Positions 5,337 through 9,108 of a stretch of DNA of 9,108 nucleotides are shown here, piece by piece. The first letter of the stretch is position 1. Every line of letters starts with the position of its first letter. The notes under the pieces are model-generated. The model had not been told where the DNA came from. It ran no database searches and saw only the letters and a list, made by a program, of their open reading frames with translations. The stretch is from an uncultured Collinsella sp. GTDB taxonomy: Bacteria > Actinomycetota > Coriobacteriia > Coriobacteriales > Coriobacteriaceae. Both the position numbers and the translations under genes were made by a program. The stretch lies in contig CAADUS010000188.1 in the NCBI GenBank assembly GCA_900752275.1, positions 1-9,108 on the forward strand, in the 5' to 3' direction.

Positions 5337-6290
5337 ATGGACAAGGCCGCATCTACCGGTCATTCGGACCGTTGCCGCATCGTCGTCGATACCTGCTGCG
5401 ACTTTAGCCCCGAGGTCGCCGCGAACCTCGATGTCGATATCCTGGGTTTCCCTTTCATTATCGATGGCGAGGAGCGCACAGACGACATCTGGTCGAGCAT
5501 GAGCCCTAAGGAGTTCTACGACCGCATGCGCGCCGGTGCCCGCGTGTCCACCTCGGCTGTGTCGCTCGGTCGCTATATCGAGTTCTTTACCGAGTGCGCC
5601 AAAGAGGGCACGCCCACGGTCTACCTGTGCTTTACCTCGGCGCTGTCGTCGAGCTACAACTCCGCGTGCCAGGCGGCAGATGTCGTGCGCGCCGAGTATC
5701 CCAACTTTGAGCTCTACGTGGTCGACAACGCTCTGCCCTGTGCGACAGGCGCGCTCTTGGCGCTCGAGGCCGTGCGCCAGCGTTCGGCGGGACTGACCGC
5801 CAAGCAGCTGGTCGATTGGGCAAACGAGGCAAAGACCTACGTGCACGGCTACTTTACGCTCGAGAGCTTCGACGCACTGGCTGCCGGCGGCCGCATTCCT
5901 CCCGCGGCGGCGCAGCTCACGGCAAAGCTCGACGTCAAGCCCGAGCTCTCCTACGACCTGGCCGGCTCGCTGTCGCTGATCGGCGTCAACCGCGGCCGCA
6001 AGAAGGCGCTCAAGTCCATCCTCAAGTCGTTCCGCGAGAACTACGTGCCCGATCGCACCATGCCCATCGCCATCATGACGGCCGATGCCGAAAAGGATGG
6101 TGACTGGCTCGAAGCCGCCATCCGCAAGGAGGAGGGTTGCGCCGACGTCACGATTATTCGCGGCTCCGTGGGTCCCACCATCGGCTCGCACGTGGGCCCC
6201 GGCATGGTGGGCTGCGCGTTTTGGGGTAAGAACCGCGCCGACAAGGCGTCGCTTTCCGACCGTATCGCCCGCCGCGTGCGCGGTCAGTAG
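5337..6290 (+). CDS. DegV family protein (fatty-acid-binding, FakB-like)
   Basis: The 317-residue protein has the order of motifs seen in DegV proteins: 'IVVDTCCDFSPE' (15-26), 'STSAVS' (71-76, in place of the usual TSQPS), 'SALSSSYNSA' (101-110), 'LAAGGRI' (181-187) and 'GPGMVG' (287-292). DegV proteins hold one fatty acid in a deep pocket. In bacteria with fatty acid kinase they act as the FakB subunit, presenting the acid to FakA for phosphorylation. No FakA (Dak2-like) gene is visible here, so the partner is unknown. AAGGAG (5323-5328) is 8 nt before ATG 5337, which fixes the start; the TTG directly before it is not needed. It follows the hpf terminator closely, so it probably has its own promoter, which I could not identify. 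No intrinsic terminator is visible after it. Confidence 0.9.
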   Translation: MDKAASTGHSDRCRIVVDTCCDFSPEVAANLDVDILGFPFIIDGEERTDDIWSSMSPKEFYDRMRAGARVSTSAVSLGRYIEFFTECAKEGTPTVYLCFTSALSSSYNSACQAADVVRAEYPNFELYVVDNALPCATGALLALEAVRQRSAGLTAKQLVDWANEAKTYVHGYFTLESFDALAAGGRIPPAAAQLTAKLDVKPELSYDLAGSLSLIGVNRGRKKALKSILKSFRENYVPDRTMPIAIMTADAEKDGDWLEAAIRKEEGCADVTIIRGSVGPTIGSHVGPGMVGCAFWGKNRADKASLSDRIARRVRGQ

Positions 6291-6389
6291 GCAAGCGCTG
6301 CGTCCGTAATCGCCCTCGACTCACAGCCCAAACGCTGGCACCGAGTATTTTAACCTGGTAACAACACCCAACCCAAAAGGAAAGGTTTC

Positions 6390-7433
6390 ATGGCAAACAA
6401 GCTCTCCGTCGCATTCATCGGCACCGGAATCATGGGTGCCCCCATCGCCGGCCACATTCTGGACGCCGGCTATCCCGTCACGGTCAACAACCGCACCAAG
6501 TCCAAGGCGGCGGCGCTTATCGAGCGCGGCGCCGTCTGGGCAGATACGCCGGCCGATGCCGCGGCGAACGCCGATGTCGTCTTTACCATGGTGGGCTATC
6601 CCTCCGAGGTCGAGGAACTCTACCTGGCGGGCGACGGCCTGCTCGCGTGCACTAAGCCCGGCGCGGTCTTGATCGACCTCACCACGAGCTCGCCCGAGCT
6701 TGCCCGTGACATTGCCGAGGCCGCCCAGGTTTCTGGTCGCATGGCGTTTGACTGCCCCGTCACCGGCGGCGAGTCGGGTGCTATCGCCGGCACGCTCACG
6801 GCTATCGTGGGCGCTACCGAGAACGACATCGCGCCGGTCCGCGACATCCTTGCCACCTTTGCGGCCAACATCTGCTGCTTCGACGGCGCCGGCAAGGGCC
6901 AGGCTGCCAAGCTCGCTAACCAGGTGTCGTTGGGTGCTTGCATGGTCGGCATGGCAGACGCCATGGCATTTGCCGAGCTGAGCGGCCTCGATCTGGAAAA
7001 GACCCGTCAGATGATCCTGGGCGGCACCGGCAAGTCCGGTGCTATGGAGAGCCTGGCGCCCAAGGCGCTCGACGGCGATTACAAGCCCGGCTTTATGGTC
7101 GAGCACTTCATCAAGGACCTGCGCTTGGCGCTCGCCTATGCCGACGACCGCGAGCTTGCGCTGCCCGGCGCCGACGTGGCCTTTACGCTCTACGACATGC
7201 TCGACGCCATCGGTGGCGCCAAGCTGGGTACCCAGGCCGTCACGGTCCTCTATAAGGAGGAGGCCGACGCCATCGCCGCCGGTCTGGACTGGTCGCAGTA
7301 TCGTCCCGAGGAGCATGGCGCTCACGAGGAAGGCTGCAGTTGCGGTGAGCATGGCGACGACCACGAGTGCTGCGGCGGCCACGGCCATGACGACGGCCAC
7401 GAGTGCTGCTGCGGCCATCATCACGGGGAGTAG
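6390..7433 (+). CDS. NAD(P)-dependent beta-hydroxyacid dehydrogenase with Cys/His-rich tail
   Basis: Residues 1-305 are a normal 3-hydroxyisobutyrate dehydrogenase family enzyme, which oxidises a beta-hydroxyacid or reduces the matching semialdehyde. The Rossmann motif GTGIMG is at 11-16, the substrate-binding segment DCPVTGGESGA at 121-131, and the catalytic lysine is K174 in GQAAKLANQ, with N177. The FIKDLRLAL segment (240-248) lies in the all-helical C-terminal domain. The exact substrate cannot be read from the sequence; glyoxylate/succinic semialdehyde, hydroxyisobutyrate or tartronate semialdehyde are options. Residues 306-347 are an added tail with 7 Cys and 10 His in 42 residues, resembling metal-binding tails such as those of SlyD or HypB. 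Family members are usually about 290-300 residues. AAGGAAAGG (6377-6385) precedes ATG 6390. The gene heads a tight four-gene run. Confidence 0.9.
   Translation: MANKLSVAFIGTGIMGAPIAGHILDAGYPVTVNNRTKSKAAALIERGAVWADTPADAAANADVVFTMVGYPSEVEELYLAGDGLLACTKPGAVLIDLTTSSPELARDIAEAAQVSGRMAFDCPVTGGESGAIAGTLTAIVGATENDIAPVRDILATFAANICCFDGAGKGQAAKLANQVSLGACMVGMADAMAFAELSGLDLEKTRQMILGGTGKSGAMESLAPKALDGDYKPGFMVEHFIKDLRLALAYADDRELALPGADVAFTLYDMLDAIGGAKLGTQAVTVLYKEEADAIAAGLDWSQYRPEEHGAHEEGCSCGEHGDDHECCGGHGHDDGHECCCGHHHGE
7361..7409 (+). repeat. Internal direct repeat in the Cys/His-rich tail
   Basis: CCACGAGTGCTGC occurs exactly at 7361-7373 and again at 7397-7409, a period of 36 nt (12 codons) that encodes repeated HECC. 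The surrounding codons are also similar. The tail probably grew by local duplication or slippage. Confidence 0.7.
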
Positions 7434-7438
7434 CGCAC

Positions 7439-7867
7439 ATGAGCTGGACGTTCGTGGTGCTTGCGCTGGTGCTCTTTATCTTTGCGATCTATATTGGCTT
7501 TTTGTGCGGCCAGTGGGCGTGCGAAAAGCGCGTCATCACCAAGCGCGACTACTGGATTGCCAACTTTGCGGGAGCGGCGGCAGTCGTCCTGCTGACCTGG
7601 GTGTTCTCGCTGTTCCCGCTGGTACAGTTTGCGCCGATCGGCTGGCTCGGCGGCTTTATCGCCGGTCTTAAGATGAGCTTTGGCGAGTCCGTCGGCCCGT
7701 GGCGCAAGCACGACGAGGTCTTTAACGTCAACAAGGCTCACCGGGCCGCCGCCGACGCGGGCGACGCCGAGGAGCGTCGCCGTGCGCGTCACAATGGTGC
7801 GGCCGACCGACAACTCATCTCGGTCACCGATGACAGCAAGGGTGCTGGCAAGCACGCTAAGAAATAG
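7439..7867 (+). CDS. Small membrane protein of unknown function
   Basis: I do not recognise this 142-residue protein. Residues 3-23 form a clear transmembrane segment (WTFVVLALVLFIFAIYIGF), followed by a basic loop (29-36). A second segment spans about 40-60, and a weaker hydrophobic stretch follows at 64-79 with several glycines. The last 60 residues are hydrophilic, rich in charged residues and alanine, and end in lysines, so they probably face the cytoplasm. ATG 7439 is chosen because GGGGAG (7425-7430) lies 8 nt upstream and overlaps the end of the previous gene; an in-frame ATG at 7403 would lie inside that gene. The 5-nt gap to the dehydrogenase and the 15-nt gap to the next gene suggest a shared transcript. 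Confidence 0.85.
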   Translation: MSWTFVVLALVLFIFAIYIGFLCGQWACEKRVITKRDYWIANFAGAAAVVLLTWVFSLFPLVQFAPIGWLGGFIAGLKMSFGESVGPWRKHDEVFNVNKAHRAAADAGDAEERRRARHNGAADRQLISVTDDSKGAGKHAKK

Positions 7868-7882
7868 TAAGAAGAGGTAACT

Positions 7883-8581
7883 ATGGCAGAAAACAAAGAC
7901 GAACAGCTCACCGACGAGGAGCTGGCACAGCTTCAGCTGGCAGAGGAGAACGAGAACGCCGTCGACCGACTGGTCCAGGAGCTCGGCTGCCCCACGCGCC
8001 GCATGCGCCAGTTTGCCGCCCGCGTGCTGCACCTGCTTGCCGAGCGCGATCCGCAGCGCGTCGTGCCCTGCGTGCCCGCGTTGATCGAGGCGCTCGACCG
8101 CCCCGAGGCTCAGACCCGCTGGGAGGCTCTCGATGCCCTGGCGGCGCTCGCCACCACCTGCCCCGAGCAGCTGGGCGATGCCTTTGAGGGTGTCGAGACC
8201 GCGCTGTTCGACGAGATTTCCTCCACGCTGCGCTATGCCGCCTTCCGCCTGCTGTGCGTATGGGGCGCCACGAGCGTCGAGCGTTCGCGCGAGGCTTGGC
8301 CCATCCTGGACGAGGCCATCCAGTGCTACCACGGCGACCTCGAGTATCGCGACATGCTCGGTTGCCTGTACGAGTTTAGCCAGGGCGAGATCGACGCCGA
8401 GGTCGCCGACAAGCTCGCACTGCGCCTTAAGTTCGATGCCGAGAACGGCAAGGGCAGTTATCTCAAGGCCCGTTCGAGCGAGATTTGCGAAATGCTTGTT
8501 AAACGTTTTGGCCTGGAACTCTCCAAAAAGAAGAAGCGTGCTAGCGTTAAGAAATCTGACGACGCCGAAGACGAGGAGTAA
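7883..8581 (+). CDS. Helical (HEAT-like) repeat protein of unknown function
   Basis: The 232-residue soluble protein is mostly predicted helix. Residues 25-130 look like two or three HEAT-like helix pairs: 'TRRMRQFAARVLHLLAERDPQRVVPCVPALIEAL' (38-71), then 'TRWEALDALAALATTCPEQL' (78-97) and 'STLRYAAFRLLCVWGATS' (114-131), each with the R/W-x-A-L pattern of such repeats. HEAT repeats usually bind other proteins. The N-terminus (1-25) is acidic, and the C-terminus has a lysine patch (KKKKR, 215-219) followed by an acidic end. No catalytic motif is visible. GAGG (7874-7877) lies 5 nt before ATG 7883. It sits 15 nt after the membrane protein and 6 nt before the isocitrate dehydrogenase gene, so it probably belongs to their operon. 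A partner role for one of its neighbours is a guess. Confidence 0.85.
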   Translation: MAENKDEQLTDEELAQLQLAEENENAVDRLVQELGCPTRRMRQFAARVLHLLAERDPQRVVPCVPALIEALDRPEAQTRWEALDALAALATTCPEQLGDAFEGVETALFDEISSTLRYAAFRLLCVWGATSVERSREAWPILDEAIQCYHGDLEYRDMLGCLYEFSQGEIDAEVADKLALRLKFDAENGKGSYLKARSSEICEMLVKRFGLELSKKKKRASVKKSDDAEDEE

Positions 8582-8587
8582 CAGATT

Positions 8588-9108
8588 ATGGCGCACGATG
8601 TAGTCCTGATTCCCGGTGACGGTATCGGTCCCGAGATTACGCAGGCCATGCGCCGCGTGGTCGAGGCCACCGGTGTCCAGATCAACTGGAACGTCCAGGA
8701 GGCCGGCGCCGGCGTCATGGACGAGTTCGGTACGCCGCTGCCCCAACATGTGCTTGATGCGGTCGCCGAGACCAAAGTTGCCATCAAGGGCCCCATCACC
8801 ACACCGGTCGGCACGGGCTTCCGCAGCGTCAACGTGGCCCTGCGCAAGCATTTCGACCTGTACGCCTGCGTGCGTCCCTGCCTGTCGCAGCCGGGCGACG
8901 GCTCGCGCTTCCGCGACGTCGACCTGGTTATCGTGCGCGAGAACACCGAGGACCTCTATGCCGGCATCGAGTTCGATGAGGGCGCTGCCGAGGTCGAGGA
9001 GCTCTCGCAGCTCGTCGAGCGCTCGGGCCAGAAGACCTTCGCCGCTGATTCCGCCATCTCAATCAAGCCCATCTCCATCGCCAAGAGCCGCCGCATTGTG
9101 GAGTATGC
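8588..9108 (+). CDS. Isocitrate dehydrogenase-type enzyme (isocitrate/isopropylmalate family), 3' end cut off
   Basis: The first 173 residues are present; the gene runs off the window. The start 'VVLIPGDGIGPEIT' (5-18) is the hallmark of the isocitrate/isopropylmalate dehydrogenase family. The segment KGPITTP (67-73), then 'GFRSVNVALRKHFDLYACVRP' features (77-97), gives S80, N82 and R86, the isocitrate-binding pattern. LeuB enzymes instead have an E-x-x-L-L-x-x-R pattern. R96, R117 and Y124 in 'VRENTEDLYAGIE' fit as well. The reaction would be isocitrate to 2-oxoglutarate and CO2, feeding glutamate synthesis. The short 'VRENTEDLYAGIE' type is more like NAD-dependent and mitochondrial-type enzymes than E. 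coli Icd, but the cofactor site lies beyond the window. Homoisocitrate dehydrogenase is an alternative. GAGGAG (8573-8578) lies 9 nt before the ATG, within the end of the previous gene. Confidence 0.88.
   Translation, partial: MAHDVVLIPGDGIGPEITQAMRRVVEATGVQINWNVQEAGAGVMDEFGTPLPQHVLDAVAETKVAIKGPITTPVGTGFRSVNVALRKHFDLYACVRPCLSQPGDGSRFRDVDLVIVRENTEDLYAGIEFDEGAAEVEELSQLVERSGQKTFAADSAISIKPISIAKSRRIVEY

Noticed and set aside
6291..6389. Promoter for the dehydrogenase operon (TATTTT at 6346-6351)
   Set aside because: No -35 box lies at acceptable spacing, so it is not listed as a feature, although a promoter here is likely.
6321..7424. 367-residue open frame on the minus strand opposite the dehydrogenase
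   Set aside because: It is a shadow of a clear Rossmann enzyme, and its alanine/valine-rich start is the complement of the Cys/His tail.
7421..8851. 476-residue open frame on the minus strand
   Set aside because: It spans three genes that have good ribosome binding sites and is a high-GC shadow with no domain seen.

Overview
The window looks like the chromosome of a GC-rich anaerobic actinobacterium, most likely class Coriobacteriia and possibly Collinsella. The clues are strongly GC-biased third codon positions, GGAG-type ribosome binding sites, and a nuclease-fold protein of a type I associate with that class. This is recognition by eye, not a database result. Every convincing gene is on the + strand.

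Region 1 (1-2611): the arginine-rich C-terminal tail of a truncated gene, then a 12-bp perfect hairpin that swallows the ribosome binding site of comF, a phosphoribosyltransferase-fold DNA-uptake protein. A 370-residue protein with a PD-(D/E)XK/DUF559-like C-terminus follows. Its start lies 11 nt after the comF stop and its ribosome binding site overlaps that stop.

Region 2 (2612-3344): about 730 nt with no convincing gene, and the most unusual part of the window. It holds an AT-richer, about 227-bp element with 53-nt terminal inverted repeats (46/53 identical, 29 in a row perfect), which looks like a MITE. Each arm also carries its own 9-bp hairpin, and the differences between arms preserve base pairing. 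Then come two GC-rich hairpins, a good sigma-70-like promoter (TATAAT at 3008-3013), and a hairpin-dense leader of about 325 nt.

Region 3 (3345-5318): a lipoprotein related to amino-acid-type solute-binding proteins, without a transporter beside it, ending in an intrinsic terminator. Then long-form ribosome hibernation factor hpf, followed by a palindrome and a second intrinsic terminator. comF and hpf are near neighbours in many bacteria, so the block between them may be an insertion.

Region 4 (5337-9108): a DegV/FakB-like fatty-acid-binding protein, then a tight run of four genes (gaps of 5, 15 and 6 nt): a beta-hydroxyacid dehydrogenase with an added Cys/His-rich, probably metal-binding tail; a small membrane protein; a helical-repeat protein; and the start of an isocitrate dehydrogenase-type enzyme that runs off the end. 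The last four probably form an operon mixing two NAD(P)-dependent dehydrogenases with two proteins of unknown function.

I saw no tRNA, rRNA, CRISPR array, transposase gene or replication origin.
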